A DNA stretch of 64,000 nucleotides from Sphaerolaimus hirsutus. Lineage: Eukaryota > Nematoda > Chromadorea > Monhysterida > Sphaerolaimidae. Shown one piece after another: positions 24,403 to 35,957 of the stretch. Location of the stretch: assembly GCA_964036195.1 (NCBI GenBank), contig OZ038452.1, positions 14,626,704 through 14,690,703 of the forward strand. The letters are read 5' to 3'. A program made the translations under genes and the position numbers. A model generated the notes under the pieces. That model did no database searches, was not told where the DNA came from, and saw only the letters and a list, made by a program, of their open reading frames with translations. Every line of letters begins with the position of its first letter. Within the stretch, counting starts at the first letter, position 1.

Positions 24403-27383
24403 TCAGGCAGTGGTCTTGCGCACGTCCGTCTCGTTGGCGAGCGGGGCGCCGCTGTGCACAGTTCTGGCGCGGCCGATCCACCCGTCGGACTTGAGCACCC
24501 GCCAGAACAGGGCCACGTTGACGATGGCGAACACCACGTTGCCGTAGCCGCAGATGGCCGAGTAGATCCAGTGCAGGCGGTCGGCGTAGCGGTAGAACCA
24601 CGCGACCATCCACGCCTGCACGAGCATGCGGCACGCGACGAACGTGGCCACGTTGCAGCCGCGCACCACGCGGCAGTAGAGCGAGTCGGCCGCCGGCCAG
24701 CCCGACACGGACGACAGCGACCGCAGGTGCAGGAACACGCTGCGACGCGCAGTCGCAAGTGGGTACGGAAACTGGTTGCTATGACTTTGTGGGCTGTTAT
24801 TTACGAGTCTCCAATCGAAGCGGGGGCCACCCGCACAAAACCAACCAGCTACAATATTCCAATGTGCCAAACCCCCGTCTAAGCTATCGAAGTCAAGATT
24901 TATATTTTCAGTGTTTACTTACTACACCCTAGGCGCCTCCAGTTCCAATGGTCCAGTTACCCACATGTATGCGAAGAAATTTTCGAAACATTTTCCCCCA
25001 GAATCGGCCAACTCTTTTTTTATCTTTTCTGGCTATTTTCAACCAATTTTCTGGCCACTGCATATCTTTGAATAAGACCCCATGGATTAACTCCCCCCTG
25101 TTAGCCAGGTGAGGAAAAATATCCCCCCTGAACAATACCCCCCTCTGGGTATTTGAGATGTGTATCCACAATATGTAGATCAATGATTAGGTTACGATGA
25201 ACACAAATTTTAGCATGGATGCCTTGTTTTTGTTGTTGTTAAACTGTGAAATACCTGGATTGCACGAGTTGACGGAATGCATTCATAAAATGAATGTGCT
25301 AGTTTTCCTGATAATTCTACAGGAAAAATAAATTCCCCTCCAAAACGTCTGACGAAATAATAACTCCCATGGGGCCTTATTCAAGGATATATAGTATATA
25401 ACCTTTCAGCTGTTTTTCACATATTTAACATTTTCCCCCGAACTTCCTGCCTCCTCCCTACTTATATTCGGGAGGTTTAAAAAACGTCTTCAAAATTTTT
25501 CGGCTCGTTACTCATCTAAAACCGCCAATCATCTAATGCAACCCACTCACTCTGTCTGTACATGCTACTCAAAAACGAACCCCTTAAATTGAGGGGTTTA
25601 GATGAGTAGTGACTGGTTATTCAGTCGTGTCTGCAGCATTGCAGCATGGGCGATTAATGGCAGTGGGTTCATATGAAGAGATTAGTAGATTAGCATAGAA
25701 TACTCAGCGTGGGTGGCAAACACAAAGACATACATAATGACAGTCGATGCCTTAGTGTTTGACGCCGACACTGATTAATCCCCGCTAATCTCTTCACATA
25801 AACGTGCCGCCACTAATTGCCGTGCTGTACCTAATGCCGACAAAAACAACTAAATACCCATCCACTATGCATCCATACCTGGGGCACGCCTGATACGCTT
25901 ATCTGCCCGTTACGCACATTTGTCCGTTTTTTCACTTGACACTTTTTCAAGTGATTTTCAGATATGAGTGAAGTGAAAAAAGTACACTCATTTCATTGCG
26001 CAGCGTTTTTCACTTCACTCATATCTGAAAATCACTTTAAAAAGTGTCAAGTGAAAAAACGGGCAAATGTGCGTAACGGGCAGATGTGCGTATCAGTGCA
26101 CCCCTCCATACCTAACCAATTGAGGCAGATATAGATGAGTTGTGGGTTTAGCACTAGCTGAGTAGCGGGTCTCGACGAATAGCGGGTTGGTTCAGATGAG
26201 TACCGGCACAAGGTCATGTGAATTATTTACGTGTGAACATGCTCATGAGGACACGTGAAATTGAACAACGATTTAGTCATTCTGCAAAAGCATCTAACCT
26301 GTTCACTTCCATCAGCAGTGATACAGTGGCGTAGACGAGCATGCGCTTTGTGCTCAGCGCGCAGCCGAACGCAATCAGCGACACTAAATGGTGCAGCAGC
26401 AGTTCCACCGTGTGCCGGTTCAACGAGAAACTGGCCATGTCGATGGCGTCGTGCACGAAATAGCCGGCCGACAGCTGCACCAACGAGTACAGCCCGTCGC
26501 TGTAGTAGGTCATCACGCTGTACAGCATCGACGTGTCCGACAAAATCAGTCGCAGCGCGCATGTACCTGAGAGACGAGAACATTTTATTGCACCCGTACT
26601 GATTCACAATTTGCACGCGGCACCACCGGAAATGCCGAGTCAACTTGAGGCACCGGCAATATTGTGCCTATGCAAACCAGTTGACAGCCGAAATTTCGGA
26701 AACTGGTAAGTCTGTTTTGATGACATTTGAGTTTACCACAACGACTGATTTTTATGAACTCAACATAAGTTGACGGACTTCTCGTTCCGGTAAATTCAAA
26801 TGTGTTGAAAACAAATTTACCAGCAAATAAGCAAATATTCACTCACTAGCATCATTGAGCAGAAACCGGGGAGGGGGTGTTCACAAAAAAAGACAAAAAC
26901 AGCTAGGGGAATGGAGCCGTTCGGAACAATGAAGCCACAAAAAAAAAAACTCACCAGAGAGCACAGAGTGCGCCAGACAAACGGTCAAATTCTTCATCCT
27001 AAACCTCCTCAATCTGTGCTCCGGCGACGCGGCGGCGCACTTCTCCGCGCTGCCGAGCATCAATCGATCGACGCACCGGCCGCTCAGGGGGGCAGTTCCA
27101 GACCTGTAAAATGCCCTGTAAAATGTCAAATGTCATGCAAAGTGTCAAAAATCACGGAAGGGTTGCCATTTCGCAGGGCATTTTCCACGACTTTTGACAC
27201 TTTGCGTGACATTTGACATCTTACAGGGCACTTTACAGGGTCCGGGACTGGCACCAGGTGGAACATGAAGGCGCACGCGAGCACGCCCGGCAGCACGGCA
27301 GCCATTCGCCGCGGGTCGGGGTTGGCGAGAATCTCGGCCGTCGTGTCGGCGACCAGCGCGCCCGTCGGCAGGTGCGTCGACAT
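24403..27383 (-). CDS. TLC-domain membrane protein, TLCD1/TLCD2-like, 4 exons
   Basis: Members of this family (TRAM/LAG1/CLN8 fold) are multi-pass plasma-membrane proteins linked to phospholipid composition and membrane fluidity. Exons: 27383-27255, 27084-26955 (start set by reading frame), 26566-26299, 24739-24403; about 287 aa against 247-264 in mammals. An N-terminal helix (LPGVLACAFMFHL) is followed by the conserved NLTVCLAHSVLSG segment, then GYFVHDAIDM and ELLLHHLVSL, which match TLCD1 GYFIHDTVDI and EYLVHHVMAM. The LLMEVN motif and C-terminal helices also align. Intron 1 is a family C transposon. Joining exon 1 to exon 2 in frame needs a non-standard junction: the regular AG (27086-27085 plus 2 nt) shifts the frame by two bases. 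See findings. The other junctions are standard. Confidence 0.85.
25062..25396. mobile_element. family A variant in TLCD intron 3
   Basis: AATAAGACCCCATGGATTAA near 25070 and GGGGCCTTATTCAAGGATAT near 25375 are imperfect inverted ends. TGTTGTTGTTAAACTGTGAAATACCTG inside also occurs in the copies at 12244 and 54725. Confidence 0.6.
25891..26095. repeat. foldback element in TLCD intron 3
   Basis: Arms TGATACGCTTATCTGCCCGT and ACGGGCAGATGTGCGTATCA, continuing through CACTTGACACTTTTTCAAGTGAT/complement and CAGATATGAGTGAAGTGAAA/complement. The two arms are about 85 nt each with a short loop, so the single strand would form a long hairpin. Confidence 0.75.
27085..27254. mobile_element. family C element that constitutes TLCD intron 1
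   Basis: On the minus strand it reads GTGCCAGTCCCGGACCCTGT at its start and ACAGGTCTGGAACTGCC near its end. CCTG is repeated directly at both edges (27258-27255 and 27088-27085). Removing the element and one CCTG restores an uninterrupted frame between exon 1 and exon 2. Inner words CATTTGACACTTTGCGTGAC and the complement make it a hairpin. Confidence 0.8.
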
Positions 27384-27834
27384 GGCGCTGCTGGCTCACG
27401 GCGGGTGATGCGACTGCGGTCGGACGGGCAAAGGGCGTTTATGCGTGGATACGAGCGGCGCTACGTTTTTAATTGGGTCGCGGGGGAGCGGCGTACGCGC
27501 CAGCTGTCAGCTCATCGTCTAGCCTATAGCTACAAGAGCGCCTTTACAATGTTCACGAACGTTCCATAGTCCATGCACAAACATAAATATGCAGCGCTTG
27601 CGCAGCCGCGTGAAAATTTTCTCTCAAAATTACCTAGGCAACGGGTCGCCGACGGGGGGGGGGGGGGGGCATGAGCGGCGGGCAGCGGCAGCGATGGATG
27701 GTGGCGGCGCGGCGCAGTGCAGCTACACTTGAAAGACGGCTGGGCGCCAGCCGGTCAAGCGCTGCCGTGCAGTGCTTGTTACATTGCAAACTATCATTAG
27801 ATGCATTGTTCGCGGCGAGTGTGCTACATTGCAC

Positions 27835-28505
27835 ATACAAGCCCATATCACAGTATGTATCCCTGCACATGCCGCAGTTCCCATATCACAGTTTGTCTCC
27901 CTGCACATGCCCGAGGGCGCAGATCACATGTCGCTGTGCTCATCGCACATGCACGCGGGGCGGTGTTGTGGAAATGTGTCTGCGCGCGTGAAGTACATGT
28001 ACCTATTTATCTATTATGGTTTGTTCTCAGTGCCCGAAACATCAACATTCATAGTGTGCGTTGAATAGCGCATGCATTAAAAAGCCAGTTGTGAACGAGT
28101 TTTTGTTCAAATTGTAATTTGCATGAGTCACGTTTTAATAAGTTGATGGAAAAACCTCCATATTAATGTGAGTTATGATAAGTCCACCCTACCCTACTCC
28201 AGATAAGTGATGACAACAATTTTTTTTATTGTAGCAGTTTAATAGTATGTGATACACGAGTATCACATAATTCAAATGTGATACTGGTGTATTCAATTCA
28301 AATCAAATTGTTTATGTTTACTGAAGGTAAACCAGACCGTACTTCACACGCACACACGCATTTCGACAACACCGCTCCGCGTGTATGTGCAATGAGCACT
28401 ACGACATGTGATATGCGCCCTCGGGCATGTGCAAGGAGACAGACTGTGATATGGGCACTGCGGCATGTGCAGGGATACATACTGTGATATGTGCTTGTAT
28501 GTTAA
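27835..28505. repeat. inverted pair of CACATACAAGCxCATATCACAG arms
   Basis: The left arm (about 27835-27985) carries two tandem sub-units of CATATCACAGTxTGTxTCCCTGCACATGC. The right arm (about 28345-28500) is its reverse complement. About 360 bp of AT-rich DNA separate them. A related pair lies at 30850-31605. Plus-strand frames of 80-100 codons across this region come from the repeats. Confidence 0.6.
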
Positions 28506-29239
28506 ATGTGATCCACCCGTTCGCGGCGCTCCGCGGGGAAATGACAAATGCAATTGCGATTGCTGTGCAAGTTTCATGGAAGCTTTGTGAGCTCGGCTAG
28601 CCCTGTGTGTGCAGGCGAACGGATTCCGCATTTACGTGCGCAAATATTTTTTTGTAGTCCTCTCGAGTACCTAGATGAGGTGATGAGTTCTACGTGAAAT
28701 AAATATCTATCCAGATTTTCCTAAACCGCATAAATACGTAAAATATACTTATGTATCCGCAGTAAAGGAACCGCTACGCTGTCCATGCGCCGTGCGATCA
28801 CGTGATCGCATTTTTGTAGCTAAAAATCGATGCGAAACGTTCACATTGTAAAACGAAACACTGGCCGCAAATAGGACTACCTAACTATTAATAAAATACG
28901 TTGCAGGTAATGTAACGCGTACATCGCGTACAAAACAAATACAATACATGCGAATTGGCAGAGTAGCAGAAGTGTTCAGCTGGCACAAACGAAAACCGAG
29001 TTTAATACAGGCTGCGCGAACTGCCCGTAAAAAAGTAACTGTTCAAAATGCGTAAGCGTAACACGGTGACGGAGAAATGAAAATTTCGAAAATTGTTTCA
29101 GAAATTAGAAAATATGAAAAAATTGAAACTCCAGCGTGAAATAGTCTAATAAACTCTAGTTTTTAAAAAATTTTTACTATTATTACTGACTGTTCTCCAA
29201 AGCCATATATAAATGGATCTCAATTTAGAATATTCGCTT
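28506..29239. other. non-coding DNA between repeats
   Basis: I see no gene, repeat arm or RNA motif that I can support. Confidence 0.35.
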
Positions 29240-29454
29240 GTATACTCTAGTGACATTACACTCTGCACGCGCAATTATTTATGCCTCACGTTGGAAGCGT
29301 GCCAATGATAGTAAAAGCGTGCGATTTTTGTAAAATTTGAAAAAGATTTATCGTTGTGAATACGTTAACAAACGCATAACAGTAATGCACTTGATAGCGT
29401 TGGCACGCTTCCAGCTTGAACCGCGTGCGCAAGGTGTCACGTCACTGGAGTATT
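29240..29454. mobile_element. family L element (TATACTC ends)
   Basis: Ends GTATACTCTAGTGACATTAC and GTGTCACGTCACTGGAGTAT, with inner arms TTGGAAGCGTGCCAA and TTGGCACGCTTCCA. The copy at 56286-56517 has the same ends and arms. Confidence 0.7.
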
Positions 29455-29528
29455 TACCTACATCATATTGTAACTTCGTCGGCTAGTAAACAAGTGTCTG
29501 TCATTTGCCTTGGAATTGAATTGAGACT

Positions 29529-30236
29529 AGTGATAGAATGGCGCCATGGCGCTGGCGCCATTTGAGGGCGCCAAAGGACGCCGCGCCATGGCGCCCACTT
29601 TCTGAGAGGCGCCATGGCGCCCTCTTTCTGTGGCGCCCTGCCCTAAAATGGCGCCGGCAGGGTTTCAAGGTGAACGTTGTGTAAATGAAGTAAAAAATAA
29701 GAAGCTTGGATAGTCTCAATTCGCCAGAAAAATGGACGAAGTGGTGCGAGTGGATAGAGATATTTCATCCAGCGGTTCATCAGACGTATCTAAATCAGAA
29801 GCTGAGATGAATGATCAACTGTCGAACTTGCAAACTAGTCAATCAACTGATTCAAATCATCAAAATTCCATTTTCACCTGCTTTGGGTGCATTGGAACAA
29901 TAAATTTGTAGTGAATGCATTGTTTTGTCAAATGACAATTTTCATTGTGTTTGAATTGAATATCACTTGTGACTATGATTTATGCAAAATAATTTGTTGA
30001 TAGGCTCAGTTTTTGTTGATCAGATTCTGGACAATATGGATAAATCGTGAATGTGAGCACTGCAGTGCTGGAGAATTTTTTTAGCATGTGCAGGGTGTTG
30101 TGCACACCTATTTATTTTGGCGCCCTTGGCGCCTGGCGCCCTATTTTTCAAATGGCGCTTTTGGCGCTTGGCGCCCTCTTTCCGAATGGCGCCATTGGCG
30201 CCTGGCGCCCTTTTTATGGCGCTTTTTCATCACTAG
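29529..30236. mobile_element. family M element with GGCGCC-rich ends, 8-bp duplication
   Basis: The ends are AGTGATAGAATGGCGCC and GGCGCTTTTTCATCACTAG. Each is followed by strings of ATGGCGCC/CTGGCGCC words. The word TTGAGACT flanks both sides (29521-29528 and 30237-30244), as in a hAT-type insertion. A fragment of the same GGCGCC-rich sequence lies at 31690-31750. Confidence 0.75.
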
Positions 30237-30639
30237 TTGAGACTATTGCAGAAGTGCTTTATGCTCAAGCTTTATGAATGACGTTCAGGTTGAAGGGGTT
30301 GGGAGGAATCCAACACATCGATCAACTCGCGGCTGAGTTTTTTAAATATCGGATCAATTAATTGAGGGGTGAAAAGATTGTCACTCAAATATAAGTACAT
30401 CACTCTTTTTATCACGCAAACACTTTTCTACATCTATCGTGCCTCAAATTTCAGAATCTCAAAATTTAATAAATAAAAAAAAACATCAAAAAACGCCGAT
30501 CAGAACGAACACCCACTGTTTTTTTATTCCGGTTCATGCAAGAGCAGACTGAAAGCATGTTGTTCAGGCTGCGGTGGCGCTAGCGAATGGGATCATTCTG
30601 ACATACGGCCTACACTGACATAAAGTGAAATTGACATGT

Positions 30640-31605
30640 CACGCATGGCACTTTTACATATGTGAATTTGAATACGAAACTGACATGCGCATGCAGGGAC
30701 GTAGCCAGGATTTTTGAGCGGGGGGGGGCGGATTGTGCGGACCGTCATACAATCCGCCCCCCCCCCGCTCAAAAATCCTGGCTACGTCCGTGCATGCGCA
30801 TGTCAGTTTCGTATTCATATTCACATATGTAAAAGGACGGTGCTACATACTACATACAAGCCAATATCACAGTCTGTATCCCTATACATACACAGGTGGC
30901 AATATCACAGTCTGTTACCCTACACATACACACATGTGCTCTTAACAGTCAAACAGGTGCGATATACATACATGCGGGGCGGTGTTGCAACATTCCATGC
31001 GCACGCGACACACGCATATTTACCTTTACATGTATCAATTGGTTTGTATGCTGCGCCCGCTGCTCGCTTTCCAAGCACAAATGCCACTCCTAAATAGAGT
31101 TGATTAATTTATTGATTGCACGAGAACTCAACATGTAAATAGGTTAATTGCGTGAAGTCTCTTTAAAGTATAAAGGGTTCTTTCCCTTTGTGGTCAAACC
31201 AGCTGGGAATGCCTCAGTGACACACGGGCCAAAGTTAGCCATCACCCACTAAAACAATCACTCTAAAAAATACACCGTAAACAACTAATAATTGCAGATT
31301 GCACCGATCTGTTATGCACGCATGCAGTAAATCGATATCTTAACAATCAAAATCATGGTGGGTGCCAGTTGCGCTTTCACACCTTGTCAATCAGGGTGAT
31401 AATTACTGATAGTGATTTCATACTGAGTATCTGTATGGACACATGCTCGCAACGCAATGGAATGTCGCAACACCGCCCCGCATGTATGTATATCGCACCT
31501 GTTTGACTGTTAAGAGCGCATGTGTGTATGTGTAGGGTAACAGACTGTGATATTGCCACCTGTGTATGTTTAGGGATACAGACTGTGATATTGGCTGTAT
31601 GTAAT
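30640..31605. repeat. palindrome plus inverted arm pair
   Basis: A long palindrome (about 30640-30838) is centred near 30740; its arms read through GCATGTCAGTTTCGTATTC and CCAGGATTTTTGAGCGGGGG. It is followed by the arm pair 30850-31000 / 31440-31605 built from CAATATCACAGTCTGT and GCGATATACATACATGCGGGG. The second pair is related to the 27835-28505 repeat. Confidence 0.6.
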
Positions 31606-34108
31606 ATTGGATTCAGCCGATTGTATGCGCAGCCCGGCAAACGGGGGGGGGGCGGCACCCCCGCCTAAAATTTTAGCCCTGTAGTAGGGGAATGGCGCCA
31701 TGCGTAGGCGCCACACCATGGCGCCACTGACGTTGGCATTGGCGCCGAAACAGCAGTATACGTCTGTATTTTACAATCATATATTGTGACATGGACAGGA
31801 ATCGCGTCCATTTTTACTGGCTTTGAGGCCGCGGAGACTGGTCAGCCGAAAATTTATGTTGTGAGGGAAAAATGCGCGCTTACGCGCAAAAAATTTCAAA
31901 CTGTCGACAAAATCGTTGTCTGAAAGTGCTATTTCTGGCACATTTTTTGGTCCGGCCCGGGAAGGGGGGGGGGCGGCTGCACCCCGCACCCCCCCCCCCC
32001 CTGGCTGCGTCCTTGTGTGCATGTACATGTGGTCACAATTCGCAAGGCATGTATCAAATAAAATATCATCAGTGAGTGAATGGCGCAAACTCGCCTCATC
32101 TCAATCAAACTTGTCATGACACCAAAAATAGGTACCAAAAGACTTGACAGAAAAAATATGGCTGTGACTCAAGATTCAAATTTTGAGTCAGAGTGCCTCG
32201 ATGAACCTGTTCAAATATATCTGCTTTTCATATTTATTTTTAACATAATTTACAAAAATTTAGCTTGAAAGCACACATTTCAACACTGCAAGATTCTGTA
32301 GGATTATATCATTGAATGGCATAAGTGGATGGAATTATAGCATAAGCTGACAATAGGCAATACGGAATATGAACTAGTGATTTTAAAGGTCAAAATCTGT
32401 AAAAAGGATTCCAAATAAGTGATTTTGGGCAAAAAGTAGGGTAAAATTTCTCAAAAAGTGCTCCAGATACAGCAATTGTAGCTCCAGATGTAGCTAGATA
32501 GCTGGCTGATTGGGGGGGGCGGGGTGTTCTGGGGATGGTAGCCAAAAAAATATGAGACTCTGAGATAGATAGAAAGCTGGGTGATTTAGGGGGGTAACAT
32601 TGCAGACCTGACCTCTAATACATTGCAATGCTGGCACAGAGTGAGAGACATTCAGATTTGAATGAATAAAAATTTTGCCCAATTCGAGACACAATTCTCA
32701 GAAACTTGACTTGCTGACTAGGGATGGGCTGGGCAGTTTTCTTCAAATTTTTTTTAAAGAAACGTTTAACACTTAGTACACAAGCATTGGAACCAATTTC
32801 TTTTAAACTCAGCCAAAAAATTTAGTACATGGTATACACTAGGTATTTTGCATTTTTGCATGCAAGGATGCTGTTTCCAACATACTTCCATGTTTCCAAC
32901 TATTGGTGGTTTTTTTCATTGGCTTGGAGGCATTTTTAGTGTAAATGTTTTGATTTGTTACGCTATGTTCAGCTTTTGAAAAAAAGGTTTTATTTTTTTC
33001 AACTCAGGGTGATTAAAAACGCATTATCCCATTTATATTGCTGACTCATCCAAAAAAACTGTGTGCTGTGAGTCTGTGACTCAAACACAGGTATAAACAT
33101 CGAAGTTTCAAGCCCTAAGCACAAGTACTAAGTAAATACATAAAAATATGAGCATGATAGTTTCACCTTTGGCTATGTCAGATTCACGCTATGTCAGGGT
33201 ACCATGTGCCGCATGTCAGTTTGGCTTTATGTTAAACTAGACCGTATGTTAGAGTGGATTCACTCGGAGCTAGCGACTAGTCTACGTAAGGGCGTGTGCA
33301 TTGCTTTCCAAACCGCACAAAATGCATGTGAAAGAATTAATTGAAAACGCCATTCCAAAAATCAGCCAGGCGGCAACGAGATTGTCAAGTGTGCGCTGCT
33401 ATTATCGACACCGCGCTTAGCCAAGAACGGAGAAAGCATAAAATGAGGCAACACACCCATGCAAATGACTGTTTCATGCGTATATTGAAGAAAAAAACAA
33501 TGAAATGTTTTATGGGAGATTACATTTGTCGGTCAGTGAAGCACGTTGTTCATTCTGTATCGGTATTCTACATATTTGCATATTTATACACAACTTGTTA
33601 CTGCGCACATGAATAAAAACATATTTACTCCGCGTGGTAGAAAAAATATTCTCACAAGACATCACACTAACGATACAAAGGGGACGCACAAACAAAGAGA
33701 GGCGTGCACACATACAAACACATTTGCAGCAGAATACTAAGCATATTATCAGCACATCACATGTTTCCAACTGTGGCAACATTCCGCTGTTTACTTCTTC
33801 CTGAAGTTATTAAAGGAAAGCAACCAGTGTTGTGTTGTGTCTGAATCGGGGGTCTAGTGGGGGTTGGGGGGAAGCCTATAAATATATTGAACCTATCCGA
33901 ACCCCCCACTCCCAATGAAATCTTTTCTTTCTGGAAAAACGAGTTTTGTCGTTTTTCTGCTGTCAACACTTCGAAAAAGCCTATATATGAACCCCGCAAA
34001 CCCCCAGAATTTTTTACAGCTATCTATCCCTCAGGAGGACCGATTTATATCTATCTGAACCCCCGCAGGGGTCCAAATCTACAAGACCCCTGATTCACGC
34101 ACGAGTTT
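31606..34108. other. intergenic region with scattered repeat remnants
   Basis: It holds a GGCGCC-rich remnant (31690-31750), an end of a G-like element (TAGGGATGGGCTGGGCAG at 32721 with ATTGGTGGTTTTTTTCATTGG at 32913) and short G/C-tract repeats near 31970 and 33860-34090. Small frames here show no protein-like features. I see no gene. Confidence 0.35.
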
Positions 34109-35957
34109 TTAATGCTTGCGCAGCAGCCAACAGTGGCCAGACACTTCCTGATAAGTAATCACCGGAGTTTTGTCGATCTTCAAAAAGAATCGAATCAATT
34201 CAGCGTCCAAACTGTCGACAAAGTTCATGCCGCCTTGACACGCAGAATAACTGCCGTTGGGCGGCGGAGTGAACGCGGTGCCGGCTAAAAATCCATTGGT
34301 CGTGAGAGCGTTCCTGTAGAGGTCGTGCAGCAGATGCATGAGGTCGTTGCAGGCGTAGAACTCAGAGTCGACCACGATGGCCGATGCGTCGGCTGCCGCA
34401 AGTGAGAATTCTGTGGCCCTTTGAGGCTGCTGGGGGTTGACCATCACGTTGCGCCACCGCTCCAGCCTCATCAGCAGGTTTTCAAGCGCTGCAGCATCGT
34501 CGGCCGAACCGGGCGATTGCACAAATTGCACATCAAATGTAACAGACACGTTATTGGTGGCCCACAAACTATTTGACACATGTGTGTCAACTGGTGGCAA
34601 TCCCAAGCCCTGTAAAGTGTAAAGTAAAGTGTTAAATGTAAAGTCAAATGCAAAGTAAAGTGTCAAATGTAAAGTCAAATGCAAAGTAGAGTGTCAAATG
34701 TAAAGTCAAATGCAAATTAAAGTGTCAAATGTAAAGTAAAGTGTGAATTGTGTATCCAACTCTTGTTTTTTTTGGTCTCCAAATCTTATGTTTTTTTGTA
34801 TCCAAATATTACTTTTTGACATAAGATTTGGATACCACAAATAAGATTTAGATACACAATTGACACTTCACTTTACATTTGACACTTTACTTTACACTTT
34901 ACTTTACATTTGACACTTTATTTTGCATTTGACTTTACATTTGACACTCTACTTTGCATTTTACTTTACATTTAACACTTTACTTTGCATTTGACAGTTT
35001 ACTTTGCATTTGACTTTACATTTGACACTTTACATTACACTTTACTTTACATTTGACACTTTACTTTACACTTTACTTTACATTTGATACTTTACTTTGC
35101 ATTTTACTTTACATTTAACACTTTACTTTGCATTTGACAGTTTACTTTGCATTTGACTTTACATTGGACACTTTACTTTACACTTTACAGGGCTTGGGAC
35201 TGCCCCCTGGTCTGTGTCAACACGGATTTCGGCTTCACGTGTCGCCCAGCGATCTTCCAATGCAAGTGCGGCAACATTGAAAAATAAATATTTTAGCAAG
35301 TGCATTGGAAGATGCCTCTGCGACACGTGAAGCCGAAGTCTGATTTGACACAGACCAGTGTGTCAACTAGTGTGTGGGCCGCCATTATTGCAAAATAAAG
35401 CTGCCAATAATGACAAATACAGTATACAACATTCACATCGCACTAAGAAACATCCGTGAAGTGCAGCAGTTAGAAAGTACCGACCTATGCTATGTGTCAA
35501 TGTGCAATTTGGTCAAGGCACCTGGCGGCAGGGGGTCGACCAGCCAGACGCGCTCCACGTGGTGCATGCGGCTGAGCAGTTCCTCCCGCAGTTTGCTGCC
35601 CACGAAGGGGCCCAGAAAGGCCACCCGCATGCGCCCCAGCTCCAAGTTGAACACGGCGCCGATGTCGTTGCACGTGGGCGGTGGCTCATAGAAATGAACT
35701 GCAGTGTCATCGAATCCCTTGTCTGCGAGCTTCTGACTGTCAGCCGCAGGCGGGTGGTTGTCATCTGAGGCAATTTGGCCGCCTGCCAAGTCATAGTCGA
35801 GTAGTGATTCTAGTTGAGACTTGGAATCGGCAGCGATAGATTCCGCGGGCGCCGATTTCATATCGATAAATTGTACCAGAACGTAGAAAGATGTCAGCAC
35901 GGTACAGCATAGTAGAATAACACGAATGACCAACTGCTGAATAACTGTTGATCGCAT
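34109..35957 (-). CDS. type II membrane protein with methyltransferase-like lumenal domain
   Basis: Two exons, 35957-35522 and 34590-34109, joined in phase 1, give 305 aa ending in TAA. The start is the ATG at 35957. Residues about 9-30 (VIRVILLCCTVLTSFYVLVQF) form a single membrane anchor near the N-terminus. The remainder has a Rossmann-like order: RVAFLGPFVGSKLREEL (glycine loop), VWLVDPLPP (acidic end of strand 2), then AIVVDSEFYACNDLMHLL and LTTNGFLAG, ending VITYQEVSGHCWLLRKH. This recalls a SAM-dependent methyltransferase of a Golgi type II protein. I did not find a clear family, so the function is inferred. The first codons of exon 2 are encoded by a transposon end (see findings). Confidence 0.6.
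34556..35383. mobile_element. family D element containing a family C element, inside the gene
   Basis: The outer ends are GGTGGCCCACAAACTATTTG and TAGTGTGTGGGCCGCC, flanked by ATT on both sides (34553-34555 and 35384-35386). The D arms (CGGATTTCGGCTTCACGTGT and complement) are interrupted at 34596-35206 by family C, flanked by the 5-bp repeat CTGGT (34591-34595 and 35207-35211). C has ends GGCAATCCCAAGCCCTGTAA and complement. Its body is a degenerate tandem AAAGTCAAATGCAAAGTAAA on one side and the complement on the other. Confidence 0.82.

Noticed and set aside
24394..24882. 162-codon plus-strand frame
   Set aside because: Antisense to the last TLCD exon; composition (Arg/His/Ala) is typical of the complement of a GC-rich exon.
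30714..31097. 127-codon plus-strand frame with Thr/Tyr/His repeats
   Set aside because: Lies entirely in inverted-repeat arms; the same words occur reversed at 31440-31605.
35395..35410. Using the ATTATTGGCAG acceptor as the start of exon 2
   Set aside because: It would make the exon run into the D/C transposons, which contain stops; the acceptor at 34591 keeps an open frame to the stop codon.
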